Assembly: GCF_004307015.1 (NCBI RefSeq)
Contig: NZ_SIJL01000001.1
Span: forward strand, 124,001 to 188,000
Direction of reading: 5' to 3'
Length of the DNA: 64,000 bases
Source of the DNA: Thermus thermamylovorans
GTDB lineage: Bacteria > Deinococcota > Deinococci > Deinococcales > Thermaceae
Shown here one piece after another: positions 52,768 to 64,000 of this stretch. Each line of letters opens with the position of its first letter. Positions within the stretch are counted from its first letter, which is position 1. The translations under genes were made by a program, and so were the position numbers. The notes beneath the pieces were generated by a model. It was not told the DNA's origin. It was given only the letters and a program-made list of their open reading frames with translations, and made no database searches.

Positions 52768-53721
52768 GTGGCCGAAACCCCCTTGCCCGTCCCGGTTTTT
52801 GACTTCCACGCCCACCTGCCCTACGCGGGGGAGGAGCTTTGGGGCCGGTGGGGAAGGGAGTTTGCCCAGCGCTACGGGGAGGAGAAGCTCCGTCACTGGG
52901 CCCGGAAGAACCAGGAGGCCCAGCGCCCGTGGTGGCGGGCCTGGGGTTTTCCCTTTCCCGAAGACCCCCAGCCCCCTCCCGAGGAGGCGGCCCGGCGCTA
53001 CGCGGAGGCCGCGGAAAGGGAGGGGCTTTTGGGGATCCTCTTCCTCACCGGCGGGGGGAACGAGGCCCTGGCCCGGGCCCTGAAGCCCTATCCCCGCCTC
53101 CACGGCTTCGCCCACCACGACCCCGAGGATCCCGAGGCCCCGGCGGAGCTGGAGCGGGCGGTGCGGGAGCTGGGGCTTCGGGGCTACAAGGTCTTCGCCC
53201 CCGCCGTGACCCGCCCCCTGGACCACCCCTCCCTGGACCCCCTCTGGGACGCCTGCGAGCGGCTGGGCCTCCCCGTCCTCATCCACTTCGGCCCCCTGGG
53301 GGGCGGGGGCGGGGTCGCCTATGCGCCCAACATCAGCCCCCTGGCCCTGCACGGGGTGGCCAAGGGCTTCCCCGGGGTGGCCTTCGTGGTGCCCCACTTC
53401 GGCTGCGGCTACGTGCGGGAGCTCATGCACCTCATGTGGGCCGCGGACAACGTCTACGTGGACACCTCGGGCAACAACGAGTGGCGGCGCTACGGGTGGC
53501 CCGAGCCCAGCCTCAAGGACCTCTTCCGGGCCTTCCACGAGGCCTTCGGTCCCGAGCGCATCCTCTTCGGCACCGACAGCTCCCACTTCCCCCGGGGCTG
53601 GGTGCGCCGCTACCTCGAGGAGCAGTTCCGGGCCGCGGTGGAGGCGGGGATTCCTGAGGAGGGTCTCAGGCAGATCTTCGCCGGGAACGCCCTGAGGCTT
53701 CTCCGCCTGGAGGGGGCGTGA
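52768..53721 (+). CDS. Amidohydrolase (TIM-barrel, amidohydrolase_2 type)
   Basis: The 317-residue metal-dependent hydrolase or decarboxylase-like protein has F-D-F-H-A-H at the N-terminus, G-Y-K-V-F-A-P, L-I-H-F-G-P, V-P-H-F-G-C-G and F-G-T-D-S-S-H-F-P-R-G. These give the histidines and aspartate of the barrel metal site. The GTG start follows GGAGGTGAGCC and is 3 bp after the ROK gene. G/C-rich codon use returns abruptly at this gene. The substrate is unknown; operon position suggests a sugar lactone or derivative. Confidence 0.83.
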   Translation: MAETPLPVPVFDFHAHLPYAGEELWGRWGREFAQRYGEEKLRHWARKNQEAQRPWWRAWGFPFPEDPQPPPEEAARRYAEAAEREGLLGILFLTGGGNEALARALKPYPRLHGFAHHDPEDPEAPAELERAVRELGLRGYKVFAPAVTRPLDHPSLDPLWDACERLGLPVLIHFGPLGGGGGVAYAPNISPLALHGVAKGFPGVAFVVPHFGCGYVRELMHLMWAADNVYVDTSGNNEWRRYGWPEPSLKDLFRAFHEAFGPERILFGTDSSHFPRGWVRRYLEEQFRAAVEAGIPEEGLRQIFAGNALRLLRLEGA

Positions 53722-55472
53722 GGGAGGCCCTCCTCACCCCCGCCCCGGTCCTCGAGGCCCCGCCCCGCCACCGGCCCACGGGGAGCCTCCTCCTCCACCT
53801 GGAGGCGGACCCCGACCGGCCCCTTCTGCGGCGGGCGGGGGTGGTCCGCCTGGCCTGGGACGGGCTTTTGGACCTGGTGGGGGACCCCCTCCTGGGGGTG
53901 GAGGGGGAGGGCTGGGAGGGGGGGATCCTGGCGGACTGGATCCCCTTCTGGCGGGGGGAGGGCCGGGAGGCGGTCCTCCTCGCCCCCCCGGGGGTTACGG
54001 GCTTCGCCCTCCGGGTGCGGGGGCCCGGCCCTCTGCGGGTCTTTGGCGGCCCCTTCGGCCTCCTCCTGCGGCGCTTCCGGGAGGAGGGGGTGGAGGCCAG
54101 GCCCCGCTTCGCCCACGACCCCTGGACGGGGAGCCACCTCCTGGAGCTCCGCGCCCACCGCACCCTCCTGGCCCTGGCCTGGCAGGGGGAGCCCGCGCCC
54201 CTGGTGCGGGGGTGGGGCCCGGGCCTGGAGCTGGAGTGGCCCGGGGGGGAGGCCACCCTGTACCTGGCCCTGGCCCGGGAGGGGGACGGGGCCCGGACGG
54301 CCGCCCTGCACCTGCGGCGGGTGGGGTGGGAGGGGCTTCTCGGGGCCACCCTCCGCCACCTGGAGGGGCTGGTGGCCGGGTACGGGGGGCCTCTGCCCGG
54401 GGTCTACCGCCGCCACCTCCTCTTCGCCTACCACTTCGCCCAGGGGGAGGCCCTGGAGGGGGAGCCCGTGGCCCTCACCTCCAGGAGCCCCCACTACTAC
54501 GTGAGCGGGGCCTACTGGGCCCGGGACGGCCTCCTCTGGTTCTTCCCCGCCCTGCTCCTCGCCGACCGGCGGAGGGCCAGGACCCTCCTCAAGGCCCTCT
54601 TCCTCCGCCACGCCCCCTGGCCCGGGGAGCACGCCCAGTACCTCTCCGGCCCCCCCCTCTACCCCGGGTTTGAGCTGGACGAGGCCGCCGCTTACCCCCT
54701 GGCCCTCGCCCGCTACCTGGAGGCCACGGGGGACCTGGACCTCCTCCCGGAGGTCTGGGAGCCCCTGGAGGGGGTTCTGGCCCGGATCCGGGAGGAGCGC
54801 CACCCGGCCCTTCCCCTCTACCGCACCTTCCTCTCCCCGGCGGACGACCCCGTGCCCTACCCCTACCTCTTCTACGGCAACGCCCTCCTGGCCCAGGCCC
54901 TGGCCCGCCTGGCCCCCCACTTGGCCCGGCTGGGGGGGAGGTGGGCGGGGTGGGCGGCGGAGCTGGCGGGGGAGGCCCAGGCCATCCGGGAGGCCCTCCG
55001 CCGGGAGGGGGTCAGGCCCCGGGGGAGGGGCGGGGTCTTCCCCTTCGCCTTCGAGCCCGGGGGCGGGGCCCTCCTGGGGGACGAGCCCGCGGGGAGCCTC
55101 CTCCTCCTGCCCCACCTGGGCTTCTGCCCCCCGGAGGACCCCTGGTTCCGCCGCACGGTGCGGCGCATCCTCTCCCCTGAGAACCCCTACCACTACCGGG
55201 GCCGCTACCCTGGGGAGGGCTCCCCCCACTTCCCCTTCCCCTCCGGCTTCGCCCTGGCCAACCGCCTCCTCCTGGGGGGGAGGCCGGCCCGGGAGGCCCT
55301 CCGCGTCCTCCGGGAGGCCCCCCTGGACATGGGCTATGCCCCCGAGTCCTTCGACCCGGACACGGGCCTGGCCCGCACCGGGGTGGGGTTCGCCTCCTTG
55401 GCGGGCTTTGTGGCCTACGCCCTTTCCACCGCCACCCCCACCGCCTGGGCCAGGGCCTCGGGCAGGAGGTAA
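53718..55472 (+). CDS. Six-hairpin glycosidase-like protein (possibly GH125-related)
   Basis: A 584-residue cytoplasmic protein. Residues about 1-210 form a beta-rich N-terminal part. The rest resembles an alpha/alpha toroid with S-G-A-Y-W-A-R-D-G-L-L-W-F, L-D-E-A-A-A-Y-P-L-A-L-A-R-Y, Y-P-Y-L-F-Y-G-N-A-L-L-A-Q and F-P-F-P-S-G-F-A-L-A-N. W-x-R-D-G is typical of GH15/GH63/GH125 catalytic toroids. I cannot assign substrate. Start overlaps the amidohydrolase stop (GTGA). Its last 58 bp overlap the convergent mntR gene. Confidence 0.7.
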   Translation: MREALLTPAPVLEAPPRHRPTGSLLLHLEADPDRPLLRRAGVVRLAWDGLLDLVGDPLLGVEGEGWEGGILADWIPFWRGEGREAVLLAPPGVTGFALRVRGPGPLRVFGGPFGLLLRRFREEGVEARPRFAHDPWTGSHLLELRAHRTLLALAWQGEPAPLVRGWGPGLELEWPGGEATLYLALAREGDGARTAALHLRRVGWEGLLGATLRHLEGLVAGYGGPLPGVYRRHLLFAYHFAQGEALEGEPVALTSRSPHYYVSGAYWARDGLLWFFPALLLADRRRARTLLKALFLRHAPWPGEHAQYLSGPPLYPGFELDEAAAYPLALARYLEATGDLDLLPEVWEPLEGVLARIREERHPALPLYRTFLSPADDPVPYPYLFYGNALLAQALARLAPHLARLGGRWAGWAAELAGEAQAIREALRREGVRPRGRGGVFPFAFEPGGGALLGDEPAGSLLLLPHLGFCPPEDPWFRRTVRRILSPENPYHYRGRYPGEGSPHFPFPSGFALANRLLLGGRPAREALRVLREAPLDMGYAPESFDPDTGLARTGVGFASLAGFVAYALSTATPTAWARASGRR

Positions 55473-56077
55473 ACCTCCCCCCCCACCTCCACCCGCACCC
55501 CTCCCGCCCGCTCCAGGACCCGGAGGCGCCTCCCCGGGACCAGGCCCAGGCGGAGGAGGAGGTTCAGGGTCCCCTGGTCCTGGGCCAGGGCCCGCACCAC
55601 CCGGGCCTCCCCTGGGGGGGCCTCGGAGAGGGGGAGGGCTTGGACCTCGGGCAGGTCCAGGTCCTTGGTGGGGATGGGGTCCCCGTGGGGGTCGAAGGGG
55701 GGGTGGCCCAGGAGTTCGGCGATCCTCTCCTCGAAGGCCTCGCTGATCACGTGCTCCAGGCGCTCCGCCTCCTGGTGGACCTCCTCCCAGCCGTAGCCCA
55801 GGCTCCGGTGCAGGTAGGCCTCGAGGAGCCGGTGGTGCCGCAGGATCTCCAGGGCCACCCGCCGCCCCGCCTCCGTGAGCCGGGCCCCCCGGTAGGGGAG
55901 GTGCTCGATGAGGCCCAAGGCGGCGAGCTTCTTGAGCATGCCCGTGACCGAGGGGGGCCGGACCCCGAGCCGCTCCGCCAGGGCCTGGTTGGAGACCGGA
56001 CCCTTGAGGTCCTCCTCCAGGAGGTAGAGGTGCTTGAGGTAGTCCTCCTGGGCCTCGGAAAGGGGGGCGCGGTCCAT
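55415..56077 (-). CDS. mntR: DtxR/MntR-family metal-dependent regulator
   Basis: A 220-residue three-domain regulator. It has a winged helix at about 1-70 (L-S-E-A-Q-E-D-Y-L-K-H-L-Y-L-L-E, V-R-P-P-S-V-T-G-M-L-K-K-L), a dimerisation/metal domain with H-H-R-L-L-E, W-E-E-V-H-Q-E-A-E-R-L-E-H and G-H-P, and a C-terminal FeoA/SH3-like domain. It probably represses Mn2+ or Fe2+ uptake genes elsewhere. TAGCCT ends 7 nt before the ATG. Confidence 0.9.
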   Translation of the reverse strand: MDRAPLSEAQEDYLKHLYLLEEDLKGPVSNQALAERLGVRPPSVTGMLKKLAALGLIEHLPYRGARLTEAGRRVALEILRHHRLLEAYLHRSLGYGWEEVHQEAERLEHVISEAFEERIAELLGHPPFDPHGDPIPTKDLDLPEVQALPLSEAPPGEARVVRALAQDQGTLNLLLRLGLVPGRRLRVLERAGGVRVEVGGEVYLLPEALAQAVGVAVERA

Positions 56078-56084
56078 CCCCTTC

Positions 56085-56128
56085 AGGCTAGCACGCCCCC
56101 CCTCTCCGGGCCCCGCCTGGGGTATGCT
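56085..56128. promoter_or_regulatory. Divergent promoters of mntR and the formamidase gene
   Basis: Minus-strand TAGCCT (56090 to 56085) lies 7 nt before the mntR ATG. Plus-strand TATGCT (56123-56128) lies 19 nt before the formamidase GTG. Confidence 0.45.
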
Positions 56129-56147
56129 TGGGGAGAGGAGGTGTTCC

Positions 56148-57073
56148 GTGCCCTACAAGACGGTGCACCGGGGCCACCACCACTTCGGCTGGGACAACGG
56201 CCTGCCCCCGGTGGCCCAGGTCTCCCCCGGGGAGGTGGTGGAGTTTGAGGTGGTGGACGCCTCGGGGGGGCAGCTCTCCCCCGCCTCCACCGCCGAGGAC
56301 GTGGCCCGCCTGGACTTCGCCCGGGTGAACCCCGTGACCGGCCCCGTGTTCGTGGAGGGGGCGGAGCCCGGGGACGCCCTGGTGGTGGAGGTGGTGGGCC
56401 TCGAGGGGTCGGGGTGGGGGTGGACCGCCATCATCCCCGGATTCGGCCTCCTGGCCGAGGACTTCCCGAAGCCCCACCTGCACCTTTCCCGCTACACCCA
56501 GGAGGGCGTGGAGTTCCTCCCCGGGGTTCGGCTGCCCTATAGCCCCTTCCCCGGCACCCTCGGGGTGGCCCCGGGGGCGCCTGGGGTGCACTCCGTGGTC
56601 CCACCCCGGGAGGTGGGGGGCAACCTGGACATCCGCGACCTGGGGGAAGGGGCCCGGCTTTACCTCCCGGTGCAGGTGCCGGGGGCCTTGTTTTCCGTGG
56701 GCGACACCCACGCGGTCCAGGGGGACGGCGAGGTATGCGGCACCGCCGTGGAGTCGCCCATGCGCCTTACCTTGCGGTTTGACCTAAAGAAGGCAGCCCA
56801 CCTGCCGCGCCCGGCCTTTGAGACCCCTGCCAGGGCAGCGGGAGGCCCAGGGGACAGGGGCTTCTTCGCCACCACCGGGATTGCCCCGGACCTCATGGTC
56901 GCGGCCAAGGACGCGGTGCGGTATATGATCGACCACCTGGGGCGGGAGTACGGCCTCTCCCCCGAGGCGGCCTACATGCTCTGCAGCGTGGCCGTGGACC
57001 TGAGGATCAGCGAGGTGGTGGACGCGCCCAACTGGGTGGTGTCCGCTTACTTGCCCAAGGGGGTTTTCCTCTG

Positions 57074-57074
<1 letters not shown>
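56148..57074 (+). CDS. Acetamidase/formamidase family protein
   Basis: Releases ammonia from formamide or short amides. The 308-residue protein has H-F-G-W-D-N at the start, V-N-P-V-T-G-P-V-F-V-E-G-A-E-P-G-D and G-V-H-S-V-V-P-P-R-E-V-G-G-N-L-D. G-D-T-H-A-V-Q-G-D-G-E-V-C-G-T and a C-terminal T-T-G-I-A-P-D-L-M segment follow. The GTG at 56148 has GGGAGAGGAGG before it. Its stop shares a base with the gamma-glutamyltransferase ATG, so the two nitrogen-releasing enzymes are co-translated. Confidence 0.9.
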
Positions 57075-58657
<1,583 letters not shown>

Positions 58658-58724
58658 TGCCCTTTCCCCTGCGCCCTTCGTCCCAGGGCTGGTGCCGGAG
58701 CCGCCCCCCTCTCCCTACCCGGGC

Positions 58725-58751
58725 CCCCACCCTGACGGGGTCAGGGTGGGG
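58725..58751. terminator. Strong hairpin between convergent genes
   Basis: A perfect 12-bp stem (CCCCACCCTGAC with GTCAGGGTGGGG) around a 3-nt GGG loop, with no U-run on either strand. It lies in the 231-bp space between ggt and the DUF72 gene, where I see nothing else. Confidence 0.5.
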
Positions 58752-58888
58752 TGGTGGGGCACCCCCCTCCGCCCGCTTCCCGGGCCCGAGGCCACGCCCC
58801 AGCCGTCCGGGGGGTTGCCCGCCAGGGGGGAAGGGGGTGTCCGTGCCCCTTTGGGGGCTCCCGTCGCGGCCCCACGGCCCGGTACCCG

Positions 58889-59797
58889 TCAGGGAAGGGC
58901 GGCCGCCCAGGAGGGGGGCCCTAGGCCCAGGAGGCGCTTGAGGCCCAAGGCGGCCTCCACCCCCTGGGTGCCGTAGTTGTTGTTGAAGGTGACGTAGACC
59001 GCTTCCGCCCGCTCCGCCAGGGTGCGGGCCGCCTGGGCCAGGTCCTGGAGCTCCTCCTCGGTGTAGCGCCAGTTGAAGCGCTCGTAGGCCTTGCCGTGGG
59101 GGCCCTTCCAGGTCTCGGCGTTCCGGCCGTGGCACCGCAGGACGGCCACAGGGTGGGTGGACTCCAGGACCCGCGGGGGGGCCTCGGGGTGGGGCGGGGC
59201 GTCCACGCTCACGTGGGCCAGGCCCAGGCGCCTCAGCTCCCGCCTGACGAAGCCCCAGGCGGCGTACCACCGGGGGTTGCGGAACTCCACCGCCACCAGG
59301 TAGCCCCGGGTCCGCTCCGCCAGCCCCTCCAGGTAGGCGAAGCTCCGGGGCTTGGGCTCGGTCCAGGGAGGGAGGCCGAAGTGCAGGTAGCCCAACTTGC
59401 CCAGGGTCTCCAGGGGCTTCAGGGCGGCGAAGAACCGCCGCCAGGCCTCCTCCACCACCTCCCGTGGCACCTCCCGCTGGGGGAGGTGGCCTTCCCGCCG
59501 GGGGAGGAGGGCCCGGAGGTCCTGGGGGAGGGCCTGGGCCTCGAGGCCGTGCCCGGTGAAGGCGGAGAAGGCCTTGACGTGGAAGAGGAAGCCCGCCGGG
59601 GTGCGCTCCGCCCACTTGGCCGCCACCTCGAGGCGGGGCAGGGCGTAGAAGGTGCTGTCCACCTCCACGGCGTCGAAGTGCTGGGCGTAGTAGCGGAGGC
59701 GCCTTTCCGGGTGGTGCCTCACCTCAGGCGGGTACCAGCCGGAGGCGAGGAGGGTCTCGTCCGTCCAGCTGGCGGTGCCCACGCGGATCTCCCCCAC
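58889..59797 (-). CDS. DUF72 TIM-barrel protein
   Basis: A 302-residue protein of the DUF72/YecE family. It begins V-G-T-A-S-W-T-D and contains Y-A-Q-H-F-D-A-V-E-V-D-S-T-F-Y, F-H-V-K-A and V-E-F-R-N-P-R-W-Y. The late segment is V-Y-V-T-F-N-N-N-Y-G-T-Q-G. The fold suggests an enzyme related to xylose-isomerase-like barrels, but no activity is established to my knowledge. The GTG start has only a weak ribosome site (GAGGG). It stands alone. Confidence 0.88.
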   Translation of the reverse strand: MGEIRVGTASWTDETLLASGWYPPEVRHHPERRLRYYAQHFDAVEVDSTFYALPRLEVAAKWAERTPAGFLFHVKAFSAFTGHGLEAQALPQDLRALLPRREGHLPQREVPREVVEEAWRRFFAALKPLETLGKLGYLHFGLPPWTEPKPRSFAYLEGLAERTRGYLVAVEFRNPRWYAAWGFVRRELRRLGLAHVSVDAPPHPEAPPRVLESTHPVAVLRCHGRNAETWKGPHGKAYERFNWRYTEEELQDLAQAARTLAERAEAVYVTFNNNYGTQGVEAALGLKRLLGLGPPSWAAALP

Positions 59798-59963
59798 GCC
59801 CTCATGGTGGGGGAAAGAGGCCTTTAGGGCAAGGCTTTCCCTAAGCGTCCGCCCGCAGGCGCTGCTCCGCGGGGTGAGAGGGAAGGGGCCCTCCCGCGGC
59901 GTTCTCGGGGACCCCGTTGCGGCGAAAGCCGCGGCCTTGGGGCCCCGTTGCCGCGCCGGGCGC

Positions 59964-60428
59964 TCAGCCGCCGAAGCCCTCGGTGATCTGGACCAAAACC
60001 GCCTCCCCCCGCACCGTCAGGGCTTCGCCTGCGTAGACCTCGGCCTCCACCACCACCTTCCGCCCCTTCACCTCCCTGGCCCGCCCCACCAGGACCAGCT
60101 CCGGCCCTAAGGGGGTGGGCTTCAGGTAGTCCACCTTGAGGCTCGCGGTCACGAAGCGGAGGGGGGTCTTTTCCAGGTCCAGTCCCTCGGCGTCCGCCTT
60201 GGCGGCGGCGGCGGTGGCGGTGGCGTGGCAGTCCACCAGGGAGGCCAAAAGCCCCCCGTAGACGAAGCCGGGGATGGCGGTGTGGTGGGGGCTCGGGGTG
60301 AAGGCGGTGCGGCTTTCCTTGCGTTCCCGGTTCCAGTAGGTCTGGAGGTGGAGGCCCATGGGGTTCAGGTAGCCGCACCCGTAGCAGTGGGCCCACTCCG
60401 GGGGGTAGTGGAGCTGGATGGCCTTCAT
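59964..60428 (-). CDS. PaaI-type hot-dog thioesterase
   Basis: Hydrolyses acyl-CoA thioesters. The 154-residue protein has C-Y-G-C-G near the N-terminus, the catalytic-helix region [17 protein letters not shown] and V-D-Y-L-K-P-T-P-L. It overlaps the cobalamin-binding mutase subunit gene in an ATGA junction. This suggests it drains or edits acyl-CoA products of that pathway. The two N-terminal cysteines might bind a metal, which is unusual for this family. Confidence 0.85.
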   Translation of the reverse strand: MKAIQLHYPPEWAHCYGCGYLNPMGLHLQTYWNRERKESRTAFTPSPHHTAIPGFVYGGLLASLVDCHATATAAAAKADAEGLDLEKTPLRFVTASLKVDYLKPTPLGPELVLVGRAREVKGRKVVVEAEVYAGEALTVRGEAVLVQITEGFGG

Positions 60429-60844
60429 GCCAGGCCCTGGGCCCGCCAGCGCTCGGGCACCGCTTGGCGGAGGAAGTCCACGATCTCCTGGGTGCTGGTG
60501 CCGGGGCCGAAGACCGCGGCCACCCCCAGCTCCTTCAGCCTGGGCACGTCCTCGTCGGGGATGATGCCCCCGCCGAAGAGGAGGATGTCCGAGGCCCCCT
60601 GCTCCTCCAGAAGGCGCTTCACCTCGCGGAAATAGTGCATGTGGGCCCCCGAGAGGATGGAAAGCCCGATGGCGTCCACGTCCTCCTGGACCGCGGCGCT
60701 GACGATCATCTCCGGGGTCTGCCGGAGGCCCGTGTAGATGACCTCCATCCCCGCATCCCTTAGGGCCCGGGCCACCACCTTGGCCCCGCGGTCGTGGCCG
60801 TCCAGGCCCGGCTTGGCGATGAGCACCCGTATGCGCCTGTCCAT
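60425..60844 (-). CDS. Acyl-CoA mutase small subunit, cobalamin-binding
   Basis: A 139-residue stand-alone B12 domain. D-G-H-D-R-G at 15-20 supplies the cobalt-ligand histidine of the D-x-H-x-x-G motif, followed by S-I-L-S-G-A-H and F-G-G-G-I-I-P. It combines with the large subunit encoded 13 bp upstream. Such split enzymes occur in archaea and many thermophiles. The btuFCD importer in this window would supply the corrinoid. Confidence 0.93.
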   Translation of the reverse strand: MDRRIRVLIAKPGLDGHDRGAKVVARALRDAGMEVIYTGLRQTPEMIVSAAVQEDVDAIGLSILSGAHMHYFREVKRLLEEQGASDILLFGGGIIPDEDVPRLKELGVAAVFGPGTSTQEIVDFLRQAVPERWRAQGLA

Positions 60845-60857
60845 AGCCCCATCCTAC

Positions 60858-62513
<1,656 letters not shown>

Positions 62514-62533
62514 GGGCCCTCCCTTTGCCCTCC

Positions 62534-62539
62534 AGTCTA
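62534..62539 (-). promoter_or_regulatory. Putative -10 element of the mutase operon
   Basis: Minus-strand TAGACT about 20 nt before the large-subunit ATG, preceded by an A-rich stretch. Confidence 0.4.
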
Positions 62540-62567
62540 CGCTTTTTTGCGCCGGAGGAAAAGAGCG

Positions 62568-63461
62568 TTACACCTTCCCGCCCGGGGAGGGGCCCGCCCC
62601 CCGCCGCTCGCTTTCCGGCTCCACGTGGATGGTGACGGAAAGCCCCGGGAACTCCCTTTCCAGGGCCCTTTCCAGCTCGTCGCAGAGCCGATGGGCTTCC
62701 TCCACGGTCATGCCCCCCGGTACCACCAGGTGGAACTCCAGGAAGGCCCGGGGGCCCGCCTTGCGGGTTTTGAGGTCGTGGACCTCGAGGGCCCTTCCCC
62801 GGAGCACCTGAACGATGGCCCCGCGGATCCGACCCACCTCCTCCGGGGGAAGCCCCTCGTCCATGAGCCCCCCCACGGAGTGGCGCACCAGGCGGAGGCC
62901 CAGGAAGAGGATGTGCCCCGCCACCAGGAGGGCGAGGAGGGGATCCAGGATCCAAAGCCCCGTGAGCCCCGCCAGGCCCACCCCTAGGAGGACCCCTGCG
63001 GAGGTGAGGACGTCGGAGAGCACGTGATAGCCGTCGGCGGTGAGGGCCGGGGAGCGTAGGACCCGGCCCAGGCGGATCAGGTGGCGGGCCAGGAGGGCGT
63101 TGACCCCCGAGGCCAGGAGGGCCAGGAGGAGACCGGGGCCCAGACCCTCCAGGGGGACGGGGCGGAGGAGGCGGGGAAGGGCTTCCCGGGCGATGAGGAG
63201 GGCGGCCAGCACCACCAGCACCCCCTCCAGCACCGCGGAGAAGTACTCCGCCTTGGTGTGGCCGAAGGGGTGGTTGCGGTCCGGGGGCCTTTGGGCCAGG
63301 CGGATGGCGAGGAGGGCCATAAGGGCTGCGGCCACGTTTACCGTGGACTCCAGGGCGTCGGAAAGGAGGGCCACCGAGCCGGTGAGGAGGTAGGCCAGGG
63401 CCTTGAGGCCCAAGACCAGGAGGGCCACCAGGAGGCTCAGGCGGGCGGCCTGTTCCGTCAC
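62568..63461 (-). CDS. Cation diffusion facilitator family transporter
   Basis: Proton-coupled divalent metal exporter of 297 residues with six predicted helices and a cytoplasmic C-terminal domain. The helix-5 site H-V-L-S-D is standard. In helix 2 the usual D-x-x-x-D or H-x-x-x-D pair reads E-S-T-V-N (D-A-L-E-S-T-V-N), so metal choice may differ from the Zn2+/Cd2+ exporters. R-P-P-D-R-N-H-P-F-G-H-T-K-A-E is the conserved loop. The GTG start abuts the lysS stop. Confidence 0.9.
   Translation of the reverse strand: MTEQAARLSLLVALLVLGLKALAYLLTGSVALLSDALESTVNVAAALMALLAIRLAQRPPDRNHPFGHTKAEYFSAVLEGVLVVLAALLIAREALPRLLRPVPLEGLGPGLLLALLASGVNALLARHLIRLGRVLRSPALTADGYHVLSDVLTSAGVLLGVGLAGLTGLWILDPLLALLVAGHILFLGLRLVRHSVGGLMDEGLPPEEVGRIRGAIVQVLRGRALEVHDLKTRKAGPRAFLEFHLVVPGGMTVEEAHRLCDELERALEREFPGLSVTIHVEPESERRGAGPSPGGKV

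Positions 63462-64000
<539 letters not shown>

Noticed and set aside
59798-59963. GC-rich spacer with a GCGGC-GAAA-GCCGC tetraloop hairpin and repeated CCCCGTTGC as a small RNA gene
   Set aside because: No promoter on the right strand and no family match; may simply be untranslated or terminator-like sequence.

Overview
The window is chromosomal DNA of a thermophilic Deinococcota bacterium, almost certainly Thermus. This rests on very GC-rich sequence with near-saturated GC at third codon positions, Thermus-like proteins (MgtE, SmpB, cysteine-free RecO, Gre factor, short SMC), tight gene packing with ATGA/GTGA overlaps, and many promoters whose -10 box lies only 6-9 nt before a start codon, as expected for leaderless mRNAs. 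I call the genus, not the species. There are no rRNA or tRNA genes, CRISPR arrays or insertion sequences that I can see. clpP (left edge) and lysS (right edge) are cut by the window.

Left half (1-36 kb), native core genome: clpP-clpX; divergent pncB and metH; a fused pabB-pabA gene with pabC (PABA for folate); greA converging on recO; ymdB-ppc-(NYN)-queA; a minus-strand mgtE plus pyrophosphatase-like/ADP-ribosylglycohydrolase fusion pair; the SRP/ribosome block ffh-rpsP-khpA-rimM-trmD-rplS; an orphan LuxR-type response regulator diverging from sdaA; a rhodanese sulfurtransferase; a zinc metallopeptidase behind a long structured leader; then a minus-strand run mazG-like, smc, gerMN, amidase, smpB, nitrilase-like, bioY. 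bioY carries a BirA-type operator. gap-pgk and tpiA follow.

Middle (36-44.8 kb): a cobalamin riboswitch controls btuF-btuC-btuD. This supplies the cofactor for two B12 enzyme systems in the same window, MetH and the acyl-CoA mutase near 61 kb. Next come an SDR gene whose promoter overlaps a sequence matching the PfmR (TetR) operator as I remember it, a serine hydrolase, and a minus-strand operon MerR / acyl-CoA dehydrogenase / aminoglycoside-phosphotransferase-like kinase / DUF6285 / histidine phosphatase that looks like a split bacterial version of ACAD10/ACAD11.

Accessory stretch (44.2-52.8 kb): base composition falls and becomes patchy. The MerR gene, parts of a LivK-type binding protein, a crotonase-family gene and a sugar ABC transporter with its ROK regulator all use far more A/T at third positions than the surroundings. 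This points to acquisition or recombination. Ordinary composition returns for a succinate-semialdehyde-type dehydrogenase in the middle and abruptly at 52.77 kb, where an amidohydrolase and a six-hairpin glycosidase-like gene continue the sugar operon.

Right end (55-64 kb): a DtxR/MntR regulator; a formamidase-gamma-glutamyltransferase pair; DUF72; a minus-strand operon of two-subunit B12-dependent acyl-CoA mutase plus PaaI thioesterase; a cation diffusion facilitator; and lysS.

The observations I would follow first are RNA-level ones. They are the 150-nt structured leader of the metallopeptidase with an anti-Shine-Dalgarno segment, the two-state hairpin at the mgtE start, and the SD-sequestering helix of the B12 riboswitch. 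After these come the mosaic binding-protein gene, the PPase-like/ADP-ribosylglycohydrolase fusion, and the split ACAD10/11-like operon.
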